DNA from: Platanthera guangdongensis
Lineage: Eukaryota; Streptophyta; Magnoliopsida; Asparagales; Orchidaceae
Direction: 5' to 3'
Assembly (NCBI GenBank): GCA_039583875.1
Contig: CM077153.1
Location: 70,936,482-71,000,481 of the forward strand
Length of the DNA: 64,000 nucleotides
Below are positions 21,974-33,214 of the stretch, piece by piece. The stretch's first letter is position 1; each line of letters starts with the position of its first letter. The notes under the pieces are model-generated. The model saw only the letters and a list, made by a program, of their open reading frames with translations. It was not told the DNA's origin and made no database searches. Position numbers and translations under genes: made by a program.

Positions 21974-24282
21974 ATGGACAAGGGCAAAGATTTCGCCAAG
22001 CTTCCACTGTGCAACAAAAATAACTTTCACATGTGGAAAGAAAGGATAAAATTTTTCATGGAAGCTGTCGATCCAAGGATCTTCATGATCGTTGAAGAAG
22101 GTCCTTACGTTCCCATGACTATGTCCACTATCGTCCCTACCAAGAGAGTACCCAAAAAGCTAATGGATCTCGACAAAGACGAGATTGCACTTGTCTCTCT
22201 CGATAAGAATGCTAAGAACATTATAGCAAGTGCAGTCGATGACTCGATGCTGCAGAATTTGATTCACTGTCAATCAGCTAAGGAGATGTGGCATTCCTTA
22301 GTCACTTTGATGGAAGGAACTGAAGAAGTAAGGGATGATCGGAGATCCCTTCTCAATCAAAAATAGGAAGCGTTCCGACAAGGGAACAAGGAAACAATTG
22401 CCGTCACCTTTGAGAACTTCTTCAAGATTGTAAATGGCCTAAGGGTGTACGGCCGTGTCTTCACCAACGGAGAACTGGATGACAAATTCTTGAGATCCCT
22501 AACCAAGGAATGGGATAACAAGGTATGCGCCATCAGGGAGTTCTGGAAGCTAGCTGAAACGGACCGCAAAATCTCTTTGGAAAGCTTATGTCTTATGAAC
22601 TCCAAATCAATACAAGAAAAGCTGAAGAAGAGAAGGGCAGGTCTGCCCTAAAGGAGAAATTTGTCGCTCTGAAGGCAGACACCTCCAGAAAGACTAAGGC
22701 TGCCTCCCCCGCTCCAGCTCCAGAAGTTGATGAAGAAGAAGAATCATTAGAGCCTAGTACATCAGGCTCTGAACTATCTGAAAGAGAGTTCTCCTTACTC
22801 TCAAGGCAATTCAATAAGTTTCTAAATAAAAAGAAACAATGGAAAGGCAAGGATGCCTCATACAGAAGATCACGGCGCGATGACGATCGACAAAGAAAAG
22901 GCTCAAGCAGCCACGACAGGTATAACACTAAACAGAACAAATACATTTCAACTGACATCATTTGTTATTGCTGTAATAAGCCAGGCCATGTCATTGCTGA
23001 CTGCCCTCACAAGAAGAAGGAGGGTGGTAGAAGTGAAGAAAAGAAATCCTCATACAACAAGAAGAGGAAAGAGAAGAGCTTCATAGCCAAAAGGAGCCAG
23101 ACTCTTAGCGACTCCGACTCAGCTGAGTCAAGCGAAGAAGAAGAAGCTTACTTTGGACTAATGGCTCAAACAGATGATGAACAAGATCCCCAGTTCACTG
23201 GGAAGGTAAACTCTCATACCCCTCTCTCAGATTCTGAAGTCTCTGAACATGATTGCGAGAGTAGGTCCTCTGACGATGAGTCAGAATTGATGGCCCAGTA
23301 TAAGGAGTTAATCATGGCTTACGACGAATGTCGTCGAGTCGTGAAGACTCAGGCTAAAGAGATCAAATCTCTAAAAGCCGAAGAGAGCAACTTGAGAGAG
23401 AAAGTCGCAAAGACTGACTCCCTTGAGGAAAAATTCAATAATACTATTGAAGAATATAACAAGACTCTTGAGCACCTTGACCTGAAGGAGAAGATCATCA
23501 AAGGTTTGGAAGCCGAACTTGCGGCTGAAAGGAAACTTGTTGAGAGTTTCTCTAAGCCCAAGATGGTTCTTCCATTCGTTGCTGAATTCTCAACAAAGGC
23601 CAAGGGAGCTGGACTAGGCCATGAAGAAGCTCCTACTAAATCCTCTAGGAGAAACAAGAATCAACGAAAAAATAAGGCCGCCAAAAAGGCCTCAGCCGAA
23701 GAAAAGGGAAAAGCCCCTCAAAATCAAACCACATTCAGAAAGGTCATCTTTCCAACAAATGAGTTTGATTTTGACTCATCATACGGGCACTTTGCTAGGC
23801 CTACTTATGTGGAGCCAAAGTCCCGCTATCAAGGATGGGCCCGACCCCAGAACCTTGGCGAAAGTGTCTTTAAGGCACCTTATGAAGAAGTTATTCTTCA
23901 GAGCTATGGCCCTTTCAATCATGGGCATAACTTCAAGAAGGCACCAAAGACAAAGCCTGTTGTAGAGAAGCCCATAAAGGAGAAGAAGCCATGTGATTGC
24001 CATCATCATGAGGCATCTTCCTCCAAGAATGCTACCCCTGCTAGACCAAAGTTCCAAAAGGTCAAGCCGGAGATCTTGAGGCAAAGGTACAACAGATTTG
24101 ACTGTTGGTGCTGTGGCAAGGTTGGTCACTTCGTCATAGATTGCTGGTTCAATTCCAGAAATGTTGTTACCCCTCCTGTCAGCAATATGAGAAAGACCGC
24201 TCATAATGCTAAAACTCGTATGGGGAGCACTCTAACCCGAGACCAAGGACCCAAACGTGTTTGGGTTCCTAAGGCAAACTGA
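21974..24282 (+). pseudogene. E4 gag, broken
   Basis: The likely ATG is at 21974 (an upstream TTG extends the frame to 21950). The N-terminus (NNFHMWKERIKFFMEAVDP) starts a UBN2-type gag domain that runs on past a TAG at 22364-22366 (probably from CAG) into FENFFKIVNGLRVYG. The frame changes near 22586. The long C-terminal part is acidic and lysine-rich, with coiled-coil-like heptads around 23290-23560, and holds two zinc knuckles: CYCCNKPGHVIADC near 22970 and CWCCGKVGHFVIDC near 24105. A stop at 24280-24282 separates it from pol in the same frame. Large gags of this kind are typical of Sireviruses. Confidence 0.88.
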
Positions 24283-24315
24283 TTATGATTACAGGGATGT
24301 CCAAAGGCCAACAAA

Positions 24316-27300
24316 ATGCCTATCTGGTACTTGGACAGCGGATGCTCTCGGCATATGACCGGGACTAGAAGCCTCATTCAGAACTTTACTCCAGTCGTGA
24401 ACGGACCAAAAGTCATCTTTGGAGGTTCAGACCGTGGAATTACTAGAGACTATGGAATGATTACTAACAGCAATGTATCCTTCTCGGATGTGGCCTATGT
24501 CGAAGGATTGGAACACAATCTCATTAGCATAAGCCAACTCTGCGAAAAAGGATACATAGTTGAGTTCCATGCTGATAAGTGCTTGATAAAATCCGTTGAC
24601 AATATGGAAACGATTCTATCCGGCACTCGAAGCAGGAATATTTTCTGTTTAAATTTCATCTGTATAGATTCCTCTACACCAGTGTGTCTTTTAGCAAAGA
24701 TAGTGCATCTCTTGGTGACCAGTGGCACAAGAGACTAGCCCATATTAATTTCAAAACCATTAATAAACTATTTTCAATGAACTTAGTACGTGATGCCCTA
24801 AATGTCAAATGCGTCAAAGACAGACCTTGTCATGCATGCGTAAAAGGCAAGCAAACAAGGGCTACCTTTAAAAGCATTATTGGCAAAGACTCTAACAGAT
24901 GTCTTCATCTATTGCACATGGACTTGTTTGGTCCACTACAGATTAGAAGTTTGGGAGGTAAGGACTATACATTGGTAATTGTTGATGAGTACTAGCGCTT
25001 TGCGTGGGTGTTCTTTCTGAAACACAAGTCAGATACCTTCGACATCTTTATCAATTTTGTCAGGCAAGTCCAGAATGAATACAACTGCTCCATAGTCAAA
25101 ATCAGAAGTGACAACGGAACAGAGTTCAAATCTGGGGCCATGACAGAATTCTGTGAAAGCTTAGGTATCTCTCATGAGTTTTCCTCTACTCGTACTCCAC
25201 AACAAAATGGAGTGGCTGAGAGAAGGAACAGAACACTCATAGAGGCCTGCAGGACCATGTTGAGTGATGCTTCACTACCGGAGTACTTCTGGGCTGAGGC
25301 CGTCAACACTGCATGCCACGTGCAAAATCGAGCACTCATAAACAAAGACCACAATAAGACACCTTACGAACTTCTGAAAGGCAGGAAACCAACAGTCTCT
25401 TACTTTAGAATCTTTGGCTGTAAATGCTTCGTACTTAACAATGGTAAGTATCATACAACCAAGTTCAGCGAAAAGAGCTTTGAAGGTATTTTTGTAGGAT
25501 ATAGTAGCCATAGTAAGGCCTATATGATATTTAATAGAAAAACCCTGGTGGTGGAAGAATCGATACATGTTGTATTTGATGAGACGGGCTTGCTGCAAAG
25601 CAATCCGTCTAGTGTGCTCATTGAAGATGCAGGTGAAAAGCTGAAAGAAACTAGCTTGGATGATCCTTCAGAAGACAAAGGCGAGAAGTTCATTAAGATC
25701 ACCACTCCAACTCCTATTGGAGAGGCTGATGATCAAAATAAAGAAGTCATCCAGGATGAAGAAATCACTCCGGTACTTGAAGATAATCCAGATGCAAGAA
25801 CTCTAGAGATCAGACATCTAAAGGATCACCCCATGGACCAGATCATAGGAGATCCCCGGGATGGTGTCAGAACTCAGAGAGGTACAACTAATGAGAATCT
25901 TCATTTAAGTTTTCTCTCACATGTTGAACCAAAGAAATTTGAGGAAGCAAAATCAGACGCATCGTGGATAATGGCAATGGAAGAAGAGCTAAATCAGTTC
26001 AAGCGCTGCAATGTGTGGATGCTGGTTCCAAGACCTAAAGGAAAGAACATCATTGGAACAAAATGGGTCTACAGGAACATGATGGATGAAGACGGAACTA
26101 TCATAAAGAATAAGGCCAGACTCGTCGCTAAAGGCTATCGTCAAGAAGAAGGTATCGACTTCGACCAGACATATGCTCCAGTGGCGAGGCTGGAGGCAAT
26201 AAGGTTGTTACTACCATATGCTGCCTTCAAAGGCTTCACCGTCTATCATATGGACGTGAAGTCGGCCTTCCTGAATGGTAACATAAAGGAGGAAGTGTAT
26301 GTGGAACAACCTCCAGGTTTCGTTGATCCTAACTTTCCTGATCATGTCTATTTTCTGCACAAGGCCCTATATGGTCTAAAACAAGCTCCTAGAGCTTGGT
26401 ATGAAACGCTGTCTACCTTTCTACTTGAGAACAAGTTCACAAGGGGAAAGATAGACAAGTCATTATTTCTTAGGGAAATAAAAGGCAAGATTTTGCTAGT
26501 GCAAATCTATGTCGATGACATTATCTTTGGCTCTACAGATAACAACCTCTGCAAAAAGTTCTCAAAACTTATGCAAGGGAAGTTTGAAATGAGCAGTATG
26601 GGCGAGCTGAAGTATTTCTTAGGGCTTCAGGTGAAACAATCTGAAGATGGAATTTTCATCTCACAGACCAAATTGACCAAAGAGCTAATTAAGAAATTCG
26701 GAATGGAGAACGCAACCTCTATGAGGACTCCAATGGGCTCAACTATGTCTCTGGACAAGGATGAAACAGGGAAACCTTTTGATGAAACCAAGTACAGAAG
26801 CATAATTGGATCCTTGCTCTACCTTACTGCCAGTATGCCTGACATAATGTTCTCAACATGTGTCTGTGCTAGATTTCATGTGAACTCTAAGGAATCTTAT
26901 TACGCTGCTGCAAAGCGGATCCTGAGATACCTTAAAGGCACACCAAATCTTGGCTTATGGTACCCAAGAAGTAATGACAGCAAACTAATTGGATTTTCAG
27001 ATGCAGATTTTGCAGGTAGCAAAGACGACCGAAAAAGCACATCAGGGACTTCCCAATTCTTCGGAAGAAGGCTAATCTCCTGGAGTAGCAAGAAGCAGAA
27101 CTGTGTCGCAATCTCAACGGCCGAGTCAGAGTATATCTATGCAGGCAGCTGTAACGCACAGTTGCTATGGATAAAGAATCAGTTCGAAGACTACAACCTG
27201 CAGTTCAAGGATATTCCCTTGTACTGTGACTCCTCCAGCGCAATTGCAATAGCCAACAATCCAATCTCCCACAGCCGGACAAAGCATATCAGGCTAAGGT

Positions 27301-27455
27301 ATCACTTCATCCGGGAACATGTGGAGCATGGAGACATAGATCTCCAATATGTACCTACAGATAGGCAAGTTGCAGATATCTTCACAAAGCCGCTTGACGA
27401 GACCAAGTTCTCGTTCTTCAAGACAGAGCTTGGGATGCTCAACAGAGAGGACTGA
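24316..27455 (+). pseudogene. E4 pol (protease, integrase, reverse transcriptase, RNase H), broken
   Basis: The protease has WYLDSGCSRHMTG at the start. A one-base frame change occurs near 24680. The integrase zinc region has WHKRLAHI and CHACVKGK; the core has D (HMDLFGP), D (IRSDNGTEF) and E (NGVAERRNR). A TAG at 24993-24995 interrupts integrase. From 25008 on the frame is open: RT with [12 protein letters not shown] and YVDDIIFGS, then RNase H with [28 protein letters not shown] and ADIFTKPL. The copia order (integrase before RT) is clear. The 3' two thirds could still encode protein, but the whole polyprotein cannot be made. Confidence 0.92.
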
Positions 27456-27534
27456 AGATGGCTAGATGGCTAAGAAGCAAGAAATTGCAAGGAGTTAGTC
27501 AAAATCTATTCTTTCTCAACTTTTTCAAAATTCA

Positions 27535-27897
27535 ACTCGAGAAGCTGAGACATACTCGAGTATTCTTCTCTACCTACTCGAGTATAAGAATATGTCTACT
27601 CGAGTATGTATACTGACCTACTCGAGTATAAGAATGAACTTACTCGAGTATGTGTACTGACCTACTCGAGTGTGAGGATGTGCCTACTCGAGTATCTAAT
27701 GACCTACTCGAGTAAGTCACTTACCTACTCGAGTAAGTCACCTATCTACTCGAGTAGTTTTCTCCTCCTACTCGAGTAACTCCTGTCGATCTACTCGAGT
27801 AAGTCATCTACCTACTCGAGTACTCTCTGCAGACCTACTCGAGTACCTCCTGACGACCTACTCGAGTAGCTCATTTACCTACTCGAGTAGTCTATCT
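27535..27897. repeat. Internal TACTCGAGTA array between pol and the third ORF of E4
   Basis: About 15 copies of CTACTCGAGTA at ~22-26 bp spacing. It is the same palindrome as in the U3 region of the element's LTRs but sits inside the element, just upstream of the third ORF. This suggests a second regulatory region (inference). Confidence 0.9.
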
Positions 27898-28154
27898 CCT
27901 TCTCGTGTTCTGTTTTCCAGATTTTGAAAATTGCTCTATTCGCCACCCAAGGCTATATGCTGCCTCCTTCTTTAAATTAATTAGCGGTAATTTAAGAGTT
28001 ATACATATATGAAATTCCGAAACATCAAACCTACTCGACATCCTTTTTGTCTCTCGAGTACCCTCTGTCTCTTCGCCTACCCTGCCGATTCGACTCCTCT
28101 CCTCCGCAGAAGTTGCAGAGCCCTCTCTCTCATTTCCTCCAAGCATTCTCATCC

Positions 28155-30542
28155 ATGGCGACTTCTCACAAGATCGGCGTCGGCTCCGAACTAGTCACCG
28201 AGGGTATTGTAGAGCTTTCCGATGATTTCTGCAACCTCCTCATCCTTCTCGACACCGCCGGCCTCTCCTTCACTCTTCAAGAACCCTGTCATGTTCTCTT
28301 CCCCGAAGTTGCAGAATTCTTCTCAAATCTCAAGGTTCGATGAAATGGAAAAGTCCTAAAATCTACAGTAAAGGGATTGAAACTCAAGTTCACCAAGACC
28401 TCTGTCTCTCAACTTTTCCGTTTACCTATTGTTGATGAAGAAGATGATCTGGATGATGAAGATTCTGACCAAACAGCACTCTTCTGTGGCATTTCTCCTG
28501 AAGCTCAGTATATTAAGAGGTCAGACATGAATGCTGAAGGAAAATTTCTAGTTGATATTATTGGCAAAATTCTACTGTGCAAGACTCACTCCATCAGAGA
28601 CATTCCCTCATATTTCTTCGATATAATGCAAGCAATTGTCTGCCGCAAGAAATTTCAGTTTGGTATGCTGATTCTGGACAAAGTCAAGCACAGCTTGAAA
28701 TCCCCCAACTACGCCAGAATCATCTCCCTGCTTCTCCATGAAATAGATCCTGCAGTTTTCAACTGCTCCAAAGGAACCCCACTTCACCACATGAAGAAGG
28801 TCTCCATCTCTTCCATTCAGAGATGGGATCTCAGGTTAAAGAACTCTGCCCAAGCTGCAAAGCTCTCAGAAATTCCAGAAGTTCCAGCTATAGAGGAAAG
28901 GACTCCATCTCCCTCTCCTCATCATATGGCCAGCTCCTCTGGTGCACTCAGTGAGGGGGAGCCTGTTCCCTCTATCTCAGTTAGGCAGCCCTTTCCTCAG
29001 CCAGAAATTCCATCCCTACCTCATACTCCACAGAGTCCAGCCACTCCCTCAGATCACCTACCTCAAGTCACTCCTCTATCAACAGCTGATTCTATAGATG
29101 CCATGATTGAAGAGCTCTTTGAAGAAGTGCTTCCTCCTCCTCCTCTATCTCCTCCAGCTCCAACCACTGAACATCACAAGGACTTGTCTCCAGCACAGAC
29201 TCCTGCCCATTCTCCAGCCAGCACTCCAACACCATCTACAGCTCCTCCAACAGTCCATCCAGACACCATTTTTATTTCTGATGAGCCTTCTCCTGAGCCA
29301 GCTGAGGCTCCTCTCAGAAACCTCGACTTCTCCATCCCCCATGATACAGAAGAATTGGATGATGTCATTCCTACCACCAGAGCTCTCAGCTCAGTGATAA
29401 TTGAAGAAATAGCTCCTTGGGTAACTCCTCCTATCCCTACTGCTACTCCCTCAGCTGCTGCTACAGTTTCCTCCTCTTCAAATCAGCTGCAAAGTATTGC
29501 ACTTCTTCTTCAAGAATAGAGAACCTATTTTGACACCTCTCTAAAGGTGGTCACTGACAAGGTAACTGCTCTTGAGTCTGAACTGAGCAGAGGTTTTGCT
29601 GAAATTCAGCATAACACTGACAAGCTCAAGTACCTATTCCAACTTGGTGGCAAAGCTCTTGACCATACTATCACTAGTATTGGCAATGTCATGGAACAAG
29701 GTATCACCCTGACAAATAATCAGATAGAACTAGACAAGAAAAATGAGGCTAACAAAATGACAATCTATGAAGAAGTTGGCATTTTCAAAGATGACACCAT
29801 AGAGAAACTATCTGTTGAAATCAGAAAGGGGGAGGGTTTGATAAAAGAACTCAAAGAATAGGTAGAAAAATCTATTGCTCACAAGACAGATGAATGACAA
29901 GCTCATGTGAAGACCATTCATGATGATGTGCTTGCCCAGATACAGAGTGTCAAATTTCACACCTATGACACTGCTGTCTGAATGCACAATCAGATCTTAC
30001 AAGATCTTGCAGTTGACCCAAACATCAATCCCCATCATCTCAACCCTCTAGCTACAGATGTCAATGCCCCAGCTGTTCCTATGCAACCTACCTTCTCTCC
30101 CAGGCCTGGAGACTCAGTTGCTCCTCCAAACACTTATGTTCTAGGCTGGGAAGAAGACGATCCTGCTGATATACTCCTTCAAGCCCCTCCAGAGATCAGA
30201 ATCCACAAGAAGAAAAGAAAATATGGTGAAGGTCCCTCTGCTAGCAGGACTGCTCCTTCTAAGGCCCCTGAACATGCTGAAGCTTGGTCTCCAACCGCAA
30301 AGTCTCTCATTTTGGACACACTGAGGCTGGTCATGGATCACAATGAGAGCAGGAGCATTCACTATAGTTCCCAGGAATGGGAGTTATATGAGAATTCAAT
30401 GCTGAAAAGGAAGATCCATGACAGAGAGTTTGGGAGAAATAACCCTGCTGCTCCTCCAAGGCCTCCTAAATATTTCCCTAAGCCATTCAGCTATCTAAGA
30501 AGACAGCAGGAAAAGATGGATAAGCAGCAATCCCAAGCCTAA
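28155..30542 (+). pseudogene. E4 third ORF (env-like position), five in-frame stops
   Basis: One continuous frame of about 795 codons from the ATG at 28155, interrupted only by stops at 28341, 29517, 29859, 29895 and 29979, with no frameshift. It is homologous to the open ORF of E10 at 50952. Shared blocks are an N-terminal region (NAEGKFLVDIIGKILLCK, VCRKKFQFG, RIISLLLHEID) and a C-terminal block (EWELYENS, PPRPPKYFPKPFSYLRRQ). The middle is proline/serine-rich, then possibly coiled coil; a basic cluster KKKRK lies near 30210. I see no signal peptide or transmembrane stretch, so despite its position it does not look like an envelope. The N-terminal block resembles proteins labelled 'putative plant transposon protein', which I cannot confirm here. 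Function unknown. Confidence 0.8.
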
Positions 30543-30735
30543 ACCTAAAAGATGATGAGAGATTGAAATGACAAATTGTAGACTTGATATTTTTGGAAAC
30601 TTACATATATATACAATTCTTCATTACTGTTTAATTATCTTTTTCATTATCCTTTGCTTACCTACTCATATTTTTCTACTTAGTCTCTTTTATGTCCATA
30701 ATTCACCTTAGTGTAAAGGGTTCTGATTTCAACAA

Positions 30736-30747
30736 ATAGGGGGAGAT
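30736..30747 (+). other. E4 polypurine tract
   Basis: ATAGGGGGAGAT ends directly at the 3' LTR. E10 has the same tract at 53471-53484. Confidence 0.88.
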
Positions 30748-32609
30748 TGTTGGGTATTTCATCCACATGAACCCAGATTTGGTGAAGTCACCCTGGAACT
30801 AAGATGAATTAAGTTGTATTTGATGCTTGGTTTGAGTTATATGTTTGCAGGAATTTCACTGCAAGTGTAGACCATTGTCAGTCCACAGTGGGTCTTCAAA
30901 CACAGGAACTGTGCAATGTAATCCCTCATTGCATATTCCAAGGTGTTGACTCATGTGTGGTCTTTCTATTGGGATACACTTCATTTTCAAGCTGTTGGAC
31001 TATGGGAAAGAAATTTGAAGTTGGCTACTCTAGAAGAATCAGTTTTTCCAACATCAGAAATTTTCTAAGTGTTTTACTCGAGTAGAGCTTTCACCTACTC
31101 GAGTAGTCTGAGTATAATTTACTCGAGTAAAGGAACCTTGTACTCGAGTAGACATAGTAATATACTCGAGTAGCAGGCTTATATACTCGAGTAGATTACT
31201 CTTTATACCCGAGTACTAAAGGGTTTCCTCATTTATATTTCTCTAAGTCATATACTCGAGTAAGTATACTCATATACTCGAGTAAGTATACTCACTTACT
31301 CGAGTAGATAGAAACATACTCGAGTAGTTCATTATACCTACTCGAGTAGATCATGTGTCACTCGTGTACCTTGATATTTCCCTACTCTAGAAAATTTTTC
31401 TAAGTCTTTTACTCGAGTAGATCTTTTACCTACTCGAGTAGATTACTTCCTCTCGAGTAGCTTAGTTCAACTGCTCGAGTAGTTGCCAGCTGACCTCCTC
31501 AGAAATTTTCTAATTATTCCACTCAAGTAGTACTTCTTGGACTCGAGTAGTTTATGTAATATACTCGAGTAGCTTTTCCAGTACTCGAGTAGATCCTCTA
31601 TGTACTCGAGTAGGTCTCTACACATACTCAAGTAGTTCTGTCTACTTACTCGAGTAGTTGATTTCTATATACTCGAATAGCCTATCTATACATACCCAAG
31701 TATGTTCTCCATCATATACTCGAGTAGTTATTCAACTACTCGAGTAGTTATTGACTTACTCGTGTAGTTGGCTGATCTTTCCGAATTTCTGCTAAGTCCT
31801 TTTTCTGACGGGATTTTTCAAATCACGCGACATGATTGGTCCACATGTACATCATTATGACCGATTATGACCGTTAGTCTCTCCTATATAAGGTCTTATC
31901 AGAAAATGACAAACCCTAAGTATTCTCCAAGCTTTCATTGTCAATTCATTTTAAGAAAGTTCTTCAGCCGACTCCTCTCTGATTTTCGCAAAACGGAAGC
32001 CGCCGCCGCCGCCTTCTTCTCCGGCCAAAGCTTCTACTTTCAGAGGATTATTCTGAAGAAAGTTACAGATTGAGATCGACTTCGCTGATCATATTCTCTC
32101 TCGATTTCTGTAAAAGCAAGTAAATCCAGATCGAAGCCGAGAACTTCTTTAACGATTTCTGAAAGTGCTACAAAGTTGAAAAGAAGAAGATCCTGGCCGT
32201 TTCATCCAGATCTGAGTGATTTACTATTTGTATTCTTGTAAACCTCATTTTATTCTTGTAGGAGAAATCTTCTCCGAGTGTAGGAGTCTTTCACTCCGAG
32301 TTTGTAGGAAGTACTATCTTCCGAGGTGTAGATCCTTTTTGTTTGGATCGAGTTTGTAGGAACTTTGTTCCGAGGGTAGGATCGATTTTTGATCCGAGAT
32401 AGTGGAGTAGCCGAGTCTAGTTGATTGCTAGATCGGTGAGGGAAAGTGGATGTACCTAAGGTTGGGGAACCACTATAAATCTTATGTCGTCTGTGATATT
32501 GGTAGTTAGTTTTGTGTCATGCTCTAATTATTTTTTATTCCGCAAAAGACGCACAAATCACCTATTCACCCCCCTCTAGGTGATTTAGGTCGACAACAGT
32601 TTTCTTTCA
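30748..32609 (+). repeat. E4 3' LTR (1862 bp)
   Basis: TGTTGGGTATTTC...CTTTCA, followed by the ccatc TSD. It contains the uninterrupted palindrome array (31074-31770), a TATA box at 31885-31893 and the C-rich hairpin. Scattered substitutions and one extra ~22-bp array unit relative to the 5' LTR make E4 older than E10. Confidence 0.96.
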
Positions 32610-32867
32610 CCATCTGTCTGAGGATGAAAGGTTGTGCTGAAGGTAAGGCGTGAACCCAAATATGCCTATATAGCCTTCTATTCTTTAGAGGTAAAACGAC
32701 CAACCCTGTCAGAAACAATTGTCTTTGACACGCCAAGGTACCGTACAAACTTCTTCACAAGAGGCGTACCAAAACGTCCACATGAGCCTATTTCTTCTTA
32801 GGAATTAACTTGGATACCTTTGTCAGGAGATCAATAATTACCCTAACTGAATCATTCCCTAAGCATG
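32610..32867 (-). pseudogene. E3 integrase core, right segment
   Basis: On the minus strand two frames carry gypsy integrase blocks: NDSVRVIIDLLTKV (usually VDRLTK), then VSKTIVSDRVGRFTSKE with the second catalytic Asp region, then FSTTFHPQTD. The last block joins DGQSERT at 12576 once E4 and one TSD copy are removed. Stops and a frame change show old decay. E6 cuts it at 32867/32868. Confidence 0.85.
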
Positions 32868-33214
32868 TGTAACACCCCAAATCCCAAATTTGGGTTCAGG
32901 CTGGGCAACACGGCATGGGACACGGGCATGTCCCAGGGTGTGTCCTGCTCTGTATGGCTGAGCAGCCTGTCGAATGCTCGACGAGCTTCACTCGACGAGT
33001 TCTCGAGAGGGAACATGCCCTGTGACACGGGCATGTCAGAGGGCATGTCCTCCTCTTGTCAACGAACTCCACACGCTGGAGGCATATCTGATGCCGTGTA
33101 AGAGTACACAGCCTGTGACACAGGCATGTTACATGACCGTGTACTTCTTTGGAGTTGTCCAGGCAGTGAGGCCTAGTGAACATGGGTAAGACACGAGTGT
33201 GTCTCTGGGTACAC
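32868..33214 (+). mobile_element. E6: gypsy LTR fragment (first ~350 bp)
   Basis: It starts TGTAACACCCCAAATCCC. The flank gcatg at 32863-32867 would be its TSD, with the partner outside the window. It carries words such as GACACGGGCATGTCCC, as in the E8 LTR, so it is a diverged relative of E8. E7 cuts it at 33214. The orientation is inferred from the LTR start; whether it was a full element or a solo LTR cannot be seen. Confidence 0.75.

Larger units (their letters stand above)
12577..32609 (+). mobile_element. E4: Sirevirus-like Ty1/copia retrotransposon with a third ORF
   Basis: The 5-bp TSD ccatc is at 12572-12576 and 32610-32614. Order: 5' LTR (12577-13100 and 20568-21889, split by E5), PBS, gag, pol in copia order (protease, integrase, RT, RNase H), palindrome array, third ORF, polypurine tract AGGGGGAGAT and 3' LTR (30748-32609). 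Without E5 it is about 12.6 kb. The PBS TGGTATCAGAGC, the LTR end CTTTCA, the C-rich hairpin near the LTR end and the extra 3' ORF are Sirevirus traits. Gag, pol and the third ORF all carry stops. Confidence 0.93.

Noticed and set aside
24283..24315. Stop between gag and pol of E4 as a programmed readthrough site
   Set aside because: Some Sireviruses separate gag and pol by a stop, so it is possible, but this copy has other stops and no conserved context could be compared because E10 lacks pol.
28155..30542. Calling the E4 third ORF an envelope protein
   Set aside because: The position fits, but no signal peptide, fusion peptide or transmembrane segment is visible in either the E4 or E10 version, so I describe it only as env-like in position.
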